Source: a bacterium | GTDB lineage: Bacteria; Pseudomonadota; Gammaproteobacteria; Burkholderiales; Burkholderiaceae_C | Direction of reading: 5' to 3' | DNA: 64,000 nt | NCBI GenBank assembly: GCA_030824555.1 | Contig: JAVBXK010000028.1 | Location: 1 to 64,000, forward strand | Program-made: the position numbers and the translations under genes | Notes under the pieces: model-generated | What the model was told of the DNA's origin: nothing | The model's input: only the letters and a program-made list of their open reading frames with translations | Databases searched by the model: none | Shown here: in pieces, positions 27,699 through 37,014 of the stretch | Position numbering within the stretch: position 1 is the first letter of the stretch | Layout of the letters: each line of letters opens with the position of its first letter

Positions 27699-29021
27699 AT
27701 GACAGTTGACAGGCATGTTCGATTCAATGCGTTGCGCCAGCAGGCGGCTCAGGTGCTGGCTGACGGTGGTGCGTCCTTGGACGCCACCGGCATCCACACC
27801 ATGGACGTGGCCCGTTTGATGGAAGAGCTGTGCATCTACCACGAAGAGCTGAAAATCCAGAATGACGAGCTTTCGCTGGCGCACACCCGTGCCGAATCGG
27901 CACGCACCCACTACCAGACACTGTTCAGCCTGCTGCCATTGCCCGTGATGCTGGTGGATGCACAAGGTGCAATGGTTGAAGACAATGATGTGTCGCAGGA
28001 TTGGTTGGGGCCGCCCAAGCGGTTTCATCACCAGGACACGCGGCTTACCCAGGCACTCGATCGGCAGGACAAGCCGCGCGTGCAGCGCCTGCTGTCCACG
28101 CTGGATGCGTCTCGCAAAGGACAAATGAGCGACGTGAAGCTGACCACGTTTGACCAGTTCGAGCGCCAGGTGGACGTGCATGTGGCGCGTTTGCCGCACG
28201 ATTTTCACCACGATGCCCGCTTCCTTCTGGTGTTGCTTGATCGCAGCATCGAAGCAGCACGTCTGGCCGAACAAGGGCTGTTCAATGCCTTGCTCGACAG
28301 CAGCGATGACCTGATTTACGCCACCGACGTGCATGGTCGTCTCATGTTGGCCAATGCGGGTTTTCTGGGTGTCCTGGGCGTGAGCCGTGACCGGGCACTC
28401 GGGCGCAAGCTGGCAGACTTCTGGCCGTTGCACAACATGACTGAATTGCTGGCCCACGAAGCCGAGGTTCGCAGCGGGGGCCAAGCCATCAACTTCACCG
28501 AAACCATTCAATGGCGGTTTGATCGGCCGTCACAGACGTGGGCCGTGCGAAAGTTTCCCATCCGGGGGCGACGGGGTGACACGGTAGGGGTGGCCAGCGT
28601 GTGCCGGGACATCACCGCTGAACACCATGAGGCCCGTACCAGTCAGCTTGCGGTTCACGCCTTCGCCGCGTTGCCTGTGCCGGTTGCCCTGACCTGTACC
28701 GATGGCAAGGTGCAGCGCATGAACGGGGCACTGGAACGGCTGTCAGGCCTGGCCGAGCAATCCTTGGCTGGGCGTGCGTTGCATGCCTTGCTGGATGGCC
28801 AAAGTGATCCGTTGCCCATGGCCGACGTCCGGGAGCACGTGCTGGAATATGGCCAGTGGACCCGTCTTGTGCACATTCGGCATGTCAGTGGTCGCAGCAC
28901 CCCCGTGCATGCCCATGTGTCACGCGTGAGGCCCACACCCGACAGCGAGTCCATGCTGATGTGGGTCATGTCAGGTGGGCCGCAGGGGTGGCCAGTGGCC
29001 GATCCTCAGGGTGACAGCTGA
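27699..29021 (+). CDS. PAS-domain signalling protein without output domain
   Basis: A 440-residue cytoplasmic protein. It has an N-terminal coiled coil (YHEELKIQNDELSLAHTRAE, about 38-60) and three PAS-like modules (about 65-190, 195-310 and 320-430), with CRDITAEHHEA linking them. No kinase, GGDEF or EAL domain is present. Its first 350 residues resemble the N-terminus of the convergent GGDEF-EAL protein at 29006-31630 (QNEELQLAQQRAE, SSDDLIFSTD, SRDITAERHNA). The two genes overlap tail to tail by 16 bases, so this looks like a duplicated sensory half. Confidence 0.75.
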   Translation: MTVDRHVRFNALRQQAAQVLADGGASLDATGIHTMDVARLMEELCIYHEELKIQNDELSLAHTRAESARTHYQTLFSLLPLPVMLVDAQGAMVEDNDVSQDWLGPPKRFHHQDTRLTQALDRQDKPRVQRLLSTLDASRKGQMSDVKLTTFDQFERQVDVHVARLPHDFHHDARFLLVLLDRSIEAARLAEQGLFNALLDSSDDLIYATDVHGRLMLANAGFLGVLGVSRDRALGRKLADFWPLHNMTELLAHEAEVRSGGQAINFTETIQWRFDRPSQTWAVRKFPIRGRRGDTVGVASVCRDITAEHHEARTSQLAVHAFAALPVPVALTCTDGKVQRMNGALERLSGLAEQSLAGRALHALLDGQSDPLPMADVREHVLEYGQWTRLVHIRHVSGRSTPVHAHVSRVRPTPDSESMLMWVMSGGPQGWPVADPQGDS

Positions 29022-31630
29022 GGCAGGAACCGGGCCTCGAATTCAGCCACCGTCACGGCTGGGCTCAAAAGGTAGCCTTGGCCTGCTTCGCATCCCAGTG
29101 TGGCAAGCATGTCGGCTTGGTGCCGGGTTTCTACCCCTTCGGCCACCACGGTGTGTCCGAGTTTGTGGGCCAGTGACACCATGGCCTCGACCAGTGTGCG
29201 GTCGTTCTCATCTGTCAGCATGTCGCGCACAAAGCTCTGGTCGATCTTGATGACCGATATGGGCAAAGACTTCAGGTAAGACAGGCTGGAGTAGCCGGTG
29301 CCAAAGTCGTCAATGGCCAACTCGATCCCAAGGGCTCGCAAGCTGTTCAGCCTTTGAAGCATGTCTGCGCTGGGTTGCAGCAAATCACTCTCTGTCAGCT
29401 CGATTTGCAACAGACCAGGCGCAAGGCCCCACGTCTGAAGCAGGCCCGAAACATGGGGCAACCACTGGACGTTTGCCAGGTCAGATGCAGACTGGTTCAC
29501 AGCAATGTGACAGTGGGCGGGCCAGGCACCTTGCTGCGTCCAGCCCGACAGTGCCGCAACCACCTGTTGCAGCATCCATTGGTCTATGGCAGCCAGCAAA
29601 CCGGTTTTCTCCGCTACAGAGATGAAGTCGCCGGGCAGGGTCAGGCCCACGCCGGGGCGTTCCCAGCGAACCAGTGCTTCCGCACCCGTCAGCGCCATGT
29701 CACTCAAGCGGAACTTGGGTTGCAGGAACAGGCGCAGTTCGCCGTTGAGCAAGGCGTTTGACAGGCCGTTGTGAGTGTCGAACAGTCGCGTGTTCTCCTC
29801 GCTCATCAGTGGGTGGTAAAGCAGCACCCGGCCACGCCCTTGGGTCTTGGCTGCATACATGGCTGTGTCGGCATTGCGCAGCAACAACTCAAGGGTGTCG
29901 CCGTCTTCCGGGAACATGGCGATGCCCATGGACAAGTGGGGGTGGTAGGCGGCCACACCGCCAATGCGCATGGGTTGCTGCAGTGCGTCGAGCAGCTTGT
30001 CCGCCAGCGTCAAGGCTGCCTCGCGGCTTGTCTGTGGCAACAGCACCACAAACTCGTCACCCCCCAGCCGGGCAACCGTGTCCTGTTCGCGCACGTGGGC
30101 CCGCAGCCGCTGTGCGATGCCGATCAGCAACTCATCGCCCACGTTGTGGCCCATGGAGTCGTTCACGTCCTTGAAGTGGTCAAGGTCCGAAAACATGATG
30201 CAGAACCGGTTTTCCTGACGCCGGGCCTGTGCCAGCAGCTGGGTCATCCGGTCCATTAGCAGTGCACGGTTGGGCAGTGCGGTCAGGGTGTCGAGGAGGG
30301 ACAGGCGCACCACTTCGCTCTCGGCTGTCATCAGGCGGGAAATGTCAGTTTGAACGGCCATGTAGCCCGTCAGCGTGCCATGGTCGTTGTGCAGTGCGGT
30401 GATGGTGCTGACAACGGTGTAGTAAAGGCCCGTGGCATGCCGGTTGGACAACTCCCCTTGCCAGCGCCCGCCTTCGGTCAGGCTCGCCCACAAGTGCCGG
30501 TAGAAAGCCGCATCCTGCCGTCCCGAGCGGAGCATGGATGTTTTTCTGCCGATGACCGTGCTGGCCGAAAAGCCCGACATGCGCTCAAAGGCAGGGTTCA
30601 CACGCAGGATGCGGGCATTGGCATCGGTGACGATGATGGCTTCGGTTGCATTCAGAAACACCGCTTCGCTCAGCCTTTGCAGCTGGGCGTTGTGGCGTTC
30701 AGCCGTGATGTCACGTGAAATGCATCCCACCCCTGTCGTGTGGCCGTCCAGTGCGATCAACGGGAACTTGTGTGTGGCAAAGTAGCGCATTTCCCCTCGC
30801 TGGGGAATGAACATCTCCTCTTCCGTGCTCAAGGTCAGGCCGGTACCCAGGATCTTCTGGTCGGATATTTCGTGGGCAATGGCGTCCCGAACCGACATGA
30901 CGGCATCTCGCGGCTGACCCATCAGTCCCGCCATGTCTTTTTGCAGGGCATCCAGCATGGCCTGGTTGGCCAGGGTGAATCGGCCGCGCCGGTCGGTGCT
31001 GAAAATCAGGTCGTCGCTGCTGTCGATCAGGGTCTGGAACAGCTGCCTTTGCGATGAAATGGCCACGTCGGCGGTGCGGTCAACCAACAGGGCCACCACG
31101 TGATGGTCCATGTGGTAGCTGTCAGGCAAACGGAGCAGGTGAACGTCAATGTGGCGTTCAACGTTTTCGGCGGTTTTCAATGCCAGCCCGTGCAAAACCG
31201 TTTCGCTCACCGCATTGCGGTCGTTCAAGGCCTTCCGCAGGGCGGTGCGCGAACGTGGGTCCAGCCCTCTCACCAGCCGTCCATCGGCCGGTATGTAGTT
31301 GCCGCGTTCACCCAGCCAAAGCTGGGCCAGGTTGTTGCTGGACTGTATGTGGCCGGCCTGGTCGAGCACCACCGCTGGCAAAGGCATGTGGTCGAACAGC
31401 TGTTGATGCCGGATGCTGGCCAGTTCGGCACGCTGTTGCGCCAGCTGCAGCTCCTCGTTCTGCAACTCCAGCTCGACACGGTAGACGCGCAAGTCTTCGA
31501 TCAGGCGGTCCAGATCAGCCATGTCGCTCTGGAAGGCGTGGGCCTGTTCAGGTAGATCCTTCAGGGCCTGTTCGGCCCGCACGCGAAGGGCGCTGAGCCT
31601 GTCAGCGTTGGATATGAAACGAAACGCCAT
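29006..31630 (-). CDS. PAS-GGDEF-EAL cyclic-di-GMP protein
   Basis: An 874-residue protein. A coiled-coil N-terminus and three PAS domains lie in the first 420 residues. GGDEF follows at about 440-605 (RLGGDEFVVLL, active-site motif intact), and EAL at about 620-870 (AEALVRWE, ELTES, IDDFGTGYSSL, KIDQSFV, AEGVETR). Both enzymatic motif sets are complete, so it could make or degrade c-di-GMP depending on PAS input. There is no signal peptide or membrane helix, so the protein is cytosolic. It shares its sensory half with the convergent gene 27699-29021. Confidence 0.9.
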   Translation of the reverse strand: MAFRFISNADRLSALRVRAEQALKDLPEQAHAFQSDMADLDRLIEDLRVYRVELELQNEELQLAQQRAELASIRHQQLFDHMPLPAVVLDQAGHIQSSNNLAQLWLGERGNYIPADGRLVRGLDPRSRTALRKALNDRNAVSETVLHGLALKTAENVERHIDVHLLRLPDSYHMDHHVVALLVDRTADVAISSQRQLFQTLIDSSDDLIFSTDRRGRFTLANQAMLDALQKDMAGLMGQPRDAVMSVRDAIAHEISDQKILGTGLTLSTEEEMFIPQRGEMRYFATHKFPLIALDGHTTGVGCISRDITAERHNAQLQRLSEAVFLNATEAIIVTDANARILRVNPAFERMSGFSASTVIGRKTSMLRSGRQDAAFYRHLWASLTEGGRWQGELSNRHATGLYYTVVSTITALHNDHGTLTGYMAVQTDISRLMTAESEVVRLSLLDTLTALPNRALLMDRMTQLLAQARRQENRFCIMFSDLDHFKDVNDSMGHNVGDELLIGIAQRLRAHVREQDTVARLGGDEFVVLLPQTSREAALTLADKLLDALQQPMRIGGVAAYHPHLSMGIAMFPEDGDTLELLLRNADTAMYAAKTQGRGRVLLYHPLMSEENTRLFDTHNGLSNALLNGELRLFLQPKFRLSDMALTGAEALVRWERPGVGLTLPGDFISVAEKTGLLAAIDQWMLQQVVAALSGWTQQGAWPAHCHIAVNQSASDLANVQWLPHVSGLLQTWGLAPGLLQIELTESDLLQPSADMLQRLNSLRALGIELAIDDFGTGYSSLSYLKSLPISVIKIDQSFVRDMLTDENDRTLVEAMVSLAHKLGHTVVAEGVETRHQADMLATLGCEAGQGYLLSPAVTVAEFEARFLPQLSP

Positions 31631-31642
31631 GCTCGGGTTGCC

Positions 31643-34600
31643 TCAGGAGTTGCTGTGTACCTGGTTGTCACGCCATTCGGTGATGTTGACGTGGCTGACC
31701 ACTGCGCCACGCAGAATGTCAGGCATGGGTGGTGTGCCCGATCCCCCTTGAGGTGCGCGGTATCGCAGCGCGCTGATGTGCATGGCAAACCACCGCTCGT
31801 GTTGTCCGTCATGGCATGGGTATTCCATGCTGAAACGGGTGGTGTGGCCATCCAGCACGGCACGCAATCCATCGGCCGCGCGGGTGGCATATCCGCTGTC
31901 CTTGCCAACTGCGCGCTGGCACGTCAACAGGTAATTGATGCCCGCGCCACTGTGAACGCATGTTGGATCGCCGTTTTGGGAGGCAAACTGCCGCCACGCC
32001 TGGTTGACCAGGGTGATGGTGCCCTGAGTGTCCAGCACGGCCACGTGTTCGGCCAAGGCATCCAGGATGGCCTGCAGGCGGGTGAGATCGTGCGCCGACG
32101 TCATGTCGACGAAGCTGACCACAACCCCCCTGGCCGAAGACGATGGAATGCGGTAGGGCAGCATTTTCACAATGAAGTGTCGTTTGTTGCCACCCGTGAC
32201 GTGCTCTTCTATTGGCTGCCCGGTTTTCAACGTGTTGCGCAAATCGTGCATCAGGGTCGGGTAGTCCAGCGTGTGGGTCAAGTCTTCCAGGGGGCGGCCA
32301 ATGTCTGACTCGCGCATACGGAAAATTTGCGCTGCCTCGGGGCTGAAGCGGGTGAGGTGCAGTTTTTCGTCCACAAACACCGTGCCCGAAGACGCCACCC
32401 GTGCCAGGTTGTCGAGGTCGGCGTTGAGGCGGTTCAGTATTTCGATTTTTTCCTGGTACTCGGCGTTGACGGTGTTCAGCTCTTCGTTGACCGATTGCAG
32501 CTCTTCGTTGGAACTTTGCAGCTCCTCGTTCGAGGCCATCATTTCTTCATTGGTGGCCTGCAGCTCCTCGTTCGAGGTTTCCAGCTCTTCGATGGTGGCC
32601 TGCAAGCTCTCGCGGGTGGCCGCCAGTTCGTGCTCCAGCACCTCAATGCGTTCTGAGGTTTCAGTCGGGATGTCCACTGGCACGGGCGCATCTGCGCTGT
32701 CGGCCGGTGTCACGGGCTCGAATGCCAGCAAGGTCAGGCGCTGGCCGTCTGCTTCACCCACAGGCCAGGCGCTCAGCCTCAGGTTGATGCGGGCCGCATC
32801 GTTGGGCGATTGACCCGGGGTGGGTGGCAATGTCAGCCGTACGATGTCGGACAACGCACTGGTGTTTTCGCGCGTGCTTTTGAACATCAGTGCAGCGGCC
32901 ACTGGTATCAGCGCATCGGGCAATATGCGGTTGATGTCCAGGCTGGCATGTCCTTCGCGGATGCGCAGGAAGGGCTGCACATCACCATAGGCGTGCACCA
33001 GCTCGTGCCCGCCATTGACCAGTATGGCGGGCGGTGGCGAGAAGGCTTTCAGCAGGGTGCCAAAGCCCATGTCCACCGCGCCAATGCCACCACTGCGGGC
33101 CTGACCTGCAGGTGAAAGCGTGCGGCGGGAAATGCCTGCCAATGCCACGCCGCTGGCCGAGCCACGACCCAAGTCCAACGGTAACGACGTGGGACGGGCC
33201 ACCTGCCATATTTTGTACCGTGCAGACAGGGTGTGGAAGTCGCGTTGCAAGTCCCCCAACGACTCACTCGACCCCAGGAACAGAAAACCCTTGGACCCCA
33301 GTGCGTACTGCATGCGCCGCAGGGCCCGGTCCTGGGCGCTGGTGCGGAAGTAAATGAGTGCATTGCGGCACACCACCAAGTCCATTTTGGTGAAGGGGGG
33401 GTCGCTCAGCATGTTGTGCTTGGCAAACACGATGCACTGGCGCAACTCGTTTTTCACCACAAAACTGTTGTTCTTCTTGACGAAAAACCGCTCCAGCTGT
33501 TGCGGCGACACCTCGGCCATGATGGACTCCGGGTAGGTGCCCGCCGCCGCCGTTTCGATGTTGAGTTGCTCGACATCGGTGGCAAAAATCTTCAGGGTGG
33601 GCCAGCGCTTGACATGCTCGAAAGCCTCAAGAAACAGCATGGCAATCGAGTAAGCCTCTTCGCCCGTGGACACCCCCGCGCACCAGACCCGAATGGATTG
33701 ACCGGCTTCTTTGCCGGACACAATGGGGTCGATCACCTGACGCATCAGCGCCTCGAACGCATCGGTGTCGCGGAAGAAGCTGGTCACGGGTATGAGCATT
33801 TCGCGCCGCAGGGTCAGTACCTCGGTGCGGTCTTGGTTCAGCAGGGCCAGGTAGCCCTCGATGCTGCCCATCTGTTGCACGGCCATGCGGCGTTCGATGC
33901 GCCGCATCACCGTGCCCGGCTTGTATTCTTCAAAGTTGATGCCGCCCAGTTGCAGCAGCAAGTGCAGGATGCCTGACAACGCGGCGTCCGGCCCGATGGC
34001 CAGACTGTGACCATGGGGATCGTGCACCTGTTCGTCCAGCGGGACCGACTGGTTGGTGATGTGGGCCACCACACGCTGTGCAATGTTCTCCACCGGCAAA
34101 ATGGCATCGACCAGACCGGTGGCGATGACGCTGCGCGGCATGCCATCAAACTTGGCGTTTTCGGGGTCTTGGGCAATCAGGAAACCGCCCGCTTCGTTGA
34201 TGGCACCCGCACCGCGCGTGCCGTCGGAGCCCGTGCCTGACAGCACCACGCCCACCGCGCGGTCACCGTGATGCGTGGCCAGCGACTGGAAAAACACGTC
34301 AATGGGCAGGGTCAGTATGCGTGGACTCTTGGGGGTCAGGCGCAGCAGCACACCGTCGGTGTGCATGATGGACCCAGGCGGGATCAGGAACACCCTGTTG
34401 GCCTGAATGGGCATGTTTTCTTCCACCATGACCACGGGCATGGTGGTGTGCCGCGCCAGCAGGCTGGCCATCATGCTTTTGTGATCGGGCGACAGGTGCT
34501 GGATCACCACGAACGCAGCGCCCGCATCGGCGGGCAGGCTGGCAAACAGCTTTTCGAGTGCATCCAGGCCACCGGCCGATGCGCCGATGGCCACCACGTA

Positions 34601-34693
34601 GGGCTTGGCGGCGTCCGAATCGCCCTCTGTCAAGGGAGCCGTCAAGGAGGCGTCAGCGGTGATTGCGTCAGAACGTGCTACGTGGTTGGGCAT
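31643..34693 (-). CDS. CheB-CheR-PAS fusion protein
   Basis: A 1,016-residue fusion from the ATG at 34693 (AGGAAA upstream). CheB methylesterase is at about 20-205 (GASAGGLDALEKLF serine, HLSPDHKS histidine, SGTGSDGTRG aspartate). A CheR methyltransferase is at about 230-490 (RREMLIPVTSFFRD, VWCAGVSTGEEAYSIAM, CRNALIYF). A long coiled coil built on SNEELQ repeats follows at about 670-750, then two PAS domains. There is no CheB receiver domain. Such proteins occur with hybrid kinases and are thought to modify signalling receptors, but here no kinase follows in the operon. It is 12 bases upstream of the GGDEF-EAL gene in the same direction. Confidence 0.9.
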   Translation of the reverse strand: MPNHVARSDAITADASLTAPLTEGDSDAAKPYVVAIGASAGGLDALEKLFASLPADAGAAFVVIQHLSPDHKSMMASLLARHTTMPVVMVEENMPIQANRVFLIPPGSIMHTDGVLLRLTPKSPRILTLPIDVFFQSLATHHGDRAVGVVLSGTGSDGTRGAGAINEAGGFLIAQDPENAKFDGMPRSVIATGLVDAILPVENIAQRVVAHITNQSVPLDEQVHDPHGHSLAIGPDAALSGILHLLLQLGGINFEEYKPGTVMRRIERRMAVQQMGSIEGYLALLNQDRTEVLTLRREMLIPVTSFFRDTDAFEALMRQVIDPIVSGKEAGQSIRVWCAGVSTGEEAYSIAMLFLEAFEHVKRWPTLKIFATDVEQLNIETAAAGTYPESIMAEVSPQQLERFFVKKNNSFVVKNELRQCIVFAKHNMLSDPPFTKMDLVVCRNALIYFRTSAQDRALRRMQYALGSKGFLFLGSSESLGDLQRDFHTLSARYKIWQVARPTSLPLDLGRGSASGVALAGISRRTLSPAGQARSGGIGAVDMGFGTLLKAFSPPPAILVNGGHELVHAYGDVQPFLRIREGHASLDINRILPDALIPVAAALMFKSTRENTSALSDIVRLTLPPTPGQSPNDAARINLRLSAWPVGEADGQRLTLLAFEPVTPADSADAPVPVDIPTETSERIEVLEHELAATRESLQATIEELETSNEELQATNEEMMASNEELQSSNEELQSVNEELNTVNAEYQEKIEILNRLNADLDNLARVASSGTVFVDEKLHLTRFSPEAAQIFRMRESDIGRPLEDLTHTLDYPTLMHDLRNTLKTGQPIEEHVTGGNKRHFIVKMLPYRIPSSSARGVVVSFVDMTSAHDLTRLQAILDALAEHVAVLDTQGTITLVNQAWRQFASQNGDPTCVHSGAGINYLLTCQRAVGKDSGYATRAADGLRAVLDGHTTRFSMEYPCHDGQHERWFAMHISALRYRAPQGGSGTPPMPDILRGAVVSHVNITEWRDNQVHSNS

Positions 34694-34938
34694 GGTGCTG
34701 CGTTTCCTGTTTGGGCGCACAACCTGCTATTTTCGGGGTTTTCAAGCGGTGTTTACCCGCGTATGACTTGACGGAAGTCAAGCAAACATGGATTGCTGTC
34801 CCCACAACACCAACCAGGCCTGACCCCCACCCGAGTCGTGGCAGCTGCTTGAACTGGATCATTTAATTCAAATTGTTTGAATGCTTTCAACAAAACCGTT
34901 CAAACCAATGGAGGTAAGGCGTTTCTAAACTTCGCCCC

Positions 34939-35517
34939 ATGTCTTCACATTCTTCTTCGTTTTCAAGCCCTCCCGCGCGATACACGCTGACGGCCATGGC
35001 CATTCACTGGCTGCTGGCGCTGGCGCTGATCGGCACGTTCGTGCTGGGCGTCTACATGGCTGACCTGCCGTTTTCGCCCACCCGCCTGAAGCTGTACAAC
35101 TGGCACAAATGGGCCGGTGTGATCATCCTGTTGCTGTCGGTGCTGCGCCTGGTGTGGCGGCTGACGCACCCGGCACCTGCATTGCCTGCGGCCACCGAGG
35201 CGGCCATGCCCGCCTGGCAGCGCATGGCCCACCATGGCACGCACCATGCCTTGTACGCATTGTTTTTCGTGGTGCCGCTGGTGGGCTGGGCATATAGCTC
35301 GGCAGCCGGTTTCCCGGTGGTGCTGTTCGGCGTGTTGCCACTGCCTGACTTTGTGTCGGCCGACAAGGCACTGGCCGAGCTGATCAAGCCCTGGCACGAA
35401 ATATCTGCTTTTGCCATGGCTGCTCTGGTGCTGGCGCACGTGGGTGCGGCCCTGAAACACCAGCTCATTGACCGTGATGGCCTGATGCAACGCATGTTGC
35501 CCAGCCGCAGCGCCTGA
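34939..35517 (+). CDS. cytochrome b561-family protein
   Basis: A 192-residue membrane protein with four helices, about 20-42, 53-75, 97-120 and 152-175. Conserved haem-ligand histidines are seen in AMAIHWLLAL, LYNWHKWAG, HHALYALFF and LVLAHVGAALKH. It shuttles electrons in the inner membrane, probably with quinones or periplasmic partners. It is followed by two YceI genes, an arrangement common in proteobacteria, where b561 and YceI are often linked. Confidence 0.9.
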   Translation: MSSHSSSFSSPPARYTLTAMAIHWLLALALIGTFVLGVYMADLPFSPTRLKLYNWHKWAGVIILLLSVLRLVWRLTHPAPALPAATEAAMPAWQRMAHHGTHHALYALFFVVPLVGWAYSSAAGFPVVLFGVLPLPDFVSADKALAELIKPWHEISAFAMAALVLAHVGAALKHQLIDRDGLMQRMLPSRSA

Positions 35518-35601
35518 TGCACGTCAGCTTCGCTGCCACCCTGCCGCCGTTCTTTTATTGATAGCTTTCTGTTGACCTCATCTTTCATATCGAGTGCGTC
35601 C

Positions 35602-36189
35602 ATGACATCTCCTGTTTCACGTTTGACCTTTTGTGCAGCCTTGGCCTTGGTCGCCGCGTCCCCTGCCGCGTTTGCCCAGCAAAAGCTGGTGCCTGCCCAA
35701 AGCAGCCTGGGCTTTGTCATCAAGCAGATGGGCGTGCCGGTGGAAGGCCAGTTCAAGGCGTTTGACGCGCAGGTGGCCTTCGACCCCGCCAAACTTGCCA
35801 CCAGCCGCATTGCCTTCACGGTGGACATGGGCAGCGCCACCATGGGTGCCAAAGAGGTGGACGTTGAAATGCCCAAGCCCGTTTGGCTGAGCGCGCTCAA
35901 GTTTCCGCAAGCCAGCTTCCAGTCGTCTGCCATCAAGGCGCTGGGCGGCGGCAAATTCGAGGTGCAGGGCAAACTGTCCATCAAGGGCAATGCCCGCGAC
36001 GTGACCGTACCCGTCACCCTGGCCCAAACGGGCGCTGCGCCCAACCTGGCCACCACCGCCACCGGCGCATTCACCATTCCCCGCCTGGCGTTCAAGGTGG
36101 GGGAAGCCGAGTGGGCCGACACGTCCATGGTGGCGGACGAGGTGCAGGTGAAGTTCAAGCTGGCCCTGAACGGCGTGCCTAAAATCTGA
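35602..36189 (+). CDS. YceI-family periplasmic protein, first copy
   Basis: A 195-residue protein with a signal peptide (AASPAAFAQQ, cleavage at about residue 26) and a lipocalin-like YceI fold. Motifs are SSLGFVIKQMGVPVEGQFKAF, AKEVDVEMPKP and FPQASFQSSAIK. YceI proteins bind isoprenoid-type lipids such as quinones in the periplasm. ATG at 35602 is chosen (an upstream start would add ten residues without signal-peptide character). It lies 84 bases after cytochrome b561 and 81 before the second YceI gene. Confidence 0.85.
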   Translation: MTSPVSRLTFCAALALVAASPAAFAQQKLVPAQSSLGFVIKQMGVPVEGQFKAFDAQVAFDPAKLATSRIAFTVDMGSATMGAKEVDVEMPKPVWLSALKFPQASFQSSAIKALGGGKFEVQGKLSIKGNARDVTVPVTLAQTGAAPNLATTATGAFTIPRLAFKVGEAEWADTSMVADEVQVKFKLALNGVPKI

Positions 36190-36194
36190 AATTT

Positions 36195-36240
36195 CGATAG
36201 CTGACATCGCTTTTAAATAAAGCGATAGAGGCACTTTTTA
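36195..36240 (+). repeat. short palindromic repeat, ATAGCT family, copy 3
   Basis: Reads CGATAGCTGAC, then the stem ATCGCTT/AAGCGAT around TTAAATA, then AGAGGCACTTTTTATTTG. It separates the two yceI genes and would act as a terminator on the plus strand. It is the cleanest copy with the 3' GAGGCAC and T-run. Confidence 0.75.
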
Positions 36241-36270
36241 TTTGTTTTTTCCAACTCACGGAGTTTTCCC

Positions 36271-36846
36271 ATGCGCTCATCTGTCATCGCTCTGGCTGCG
36301 GCCGCCCTGTTGTCAACCGGTCTGGCCCAAGCCGAATCGGCCAGCTACGCCGTTGACCCCACACACACGTTCGCCACGTTTGAAATCAGCCACTTCGGTG
36401 CCAGCGTGAACCGCGCCCGTTTTGACAAAAAGACCGGCTCGGTCACGCTCGACAAAGCAGCCAAGACAGGCAAGGTCGAGATCAGCATCGACACCACGTC
36501 TGTCAACAGCGGCACGGCTGCCTTTGACAAGCACCTGCAAAGCGCCGACCTGTTCGACACCGCCAAGCACCCCACCATCACGTTCACGGGTGACAAGTTC
36601 ACGTTCGACGGTGACAAGGTCACTGCTGTGGCCGGTAACCTGACGCTGCTGGGCAAGACTGCCCCCGTCACGCTGAAGGCCAACCAGTTTGCTTGCTACC
36701 AGAGCCCCATGCTCAAGCGCGAAGTGTGCGGTGGCGACTTTGAAACCACCATCGATCGCAGCGTGTTCGGCATGAACTACGGCATCGACTGGGGCTTCCC
36801 CAAGAACGTGCGCATCGTGGTGCAGGTCGAAGCCGTCAAGCAGTGA
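36271..36846 (+). CDS. YceI-family periplasmic protein, second copy
   Basis: A 191-residue protein with a signal peptide (STGLAQAES, cleavage at about 21). It shows the family core TFATFEISHFGASVNRARF, LDKAAKTGKVEISID, LQSADLFDTAKHPTITF and a C-terminal GMNYGIDWGFPKNV. It carries two cysteines (FACYQSP, REVCGGDF) that may form a disulfide. CGGAG lies upstream of the ATG. A strong terminator follows at 36880-36917. Confidence 0.9.
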   Translation: MRSSVIALAAAALLSTGLAQAESASYAVDPTHTFATFEISHFGASVNRARFDKKTGSVTLDKAAKTGKVEISIDTTSVNSGTAAFDKHLQSADLFDTAKHPTITFTGDKFTFDGDKVTAVAGNLTLLGKTAPVTLKANQFACYQSPMLKREVCGGDFETTIDRSVFGMNYGIDWGFPKNVRIVVQVEAVKQ

Positions 36847-36879
36847 TCGCGTAGCGTGCCCTTGGGCACAAAAGAAAAA

Positions 36880-36917
36880 CCCGGCCCAGCAGAATGACCT
36901 GCTGGCCGGGTTTTTTG
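36880..36917. terminator. bidirectional intrinsic terminator
   Basis: Stem CCCGGCC-AGCAG with CTGCT-GGCCGGG around AATGAC. It is followed by TTTTTTG on the plus strand and preceded by AAAGAAAAA, giving a T-rich run on the minus strand. It would end both the yceI transcript and the convergent ProQ-like gene. Confidence 0.85.
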
Positions 36918-37014
36918 TTGTCTGGGCGGGTTGAGGGACTGAGGGGGCCGAGGCTGAGGGTTGCTCGGGTGTGAGCGAAAGACCCTCGACCTCTCCTTGG
37001 CCTTTCCTCGGTCC

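Noticed and set aside
35551..35597. Another ATAGCT repeat upstream of the first yceI gene
   Set aside because: It has TTGATAGCT and a distant ATCGAGTGC but no complementary stem, so similarity is too weak to call.
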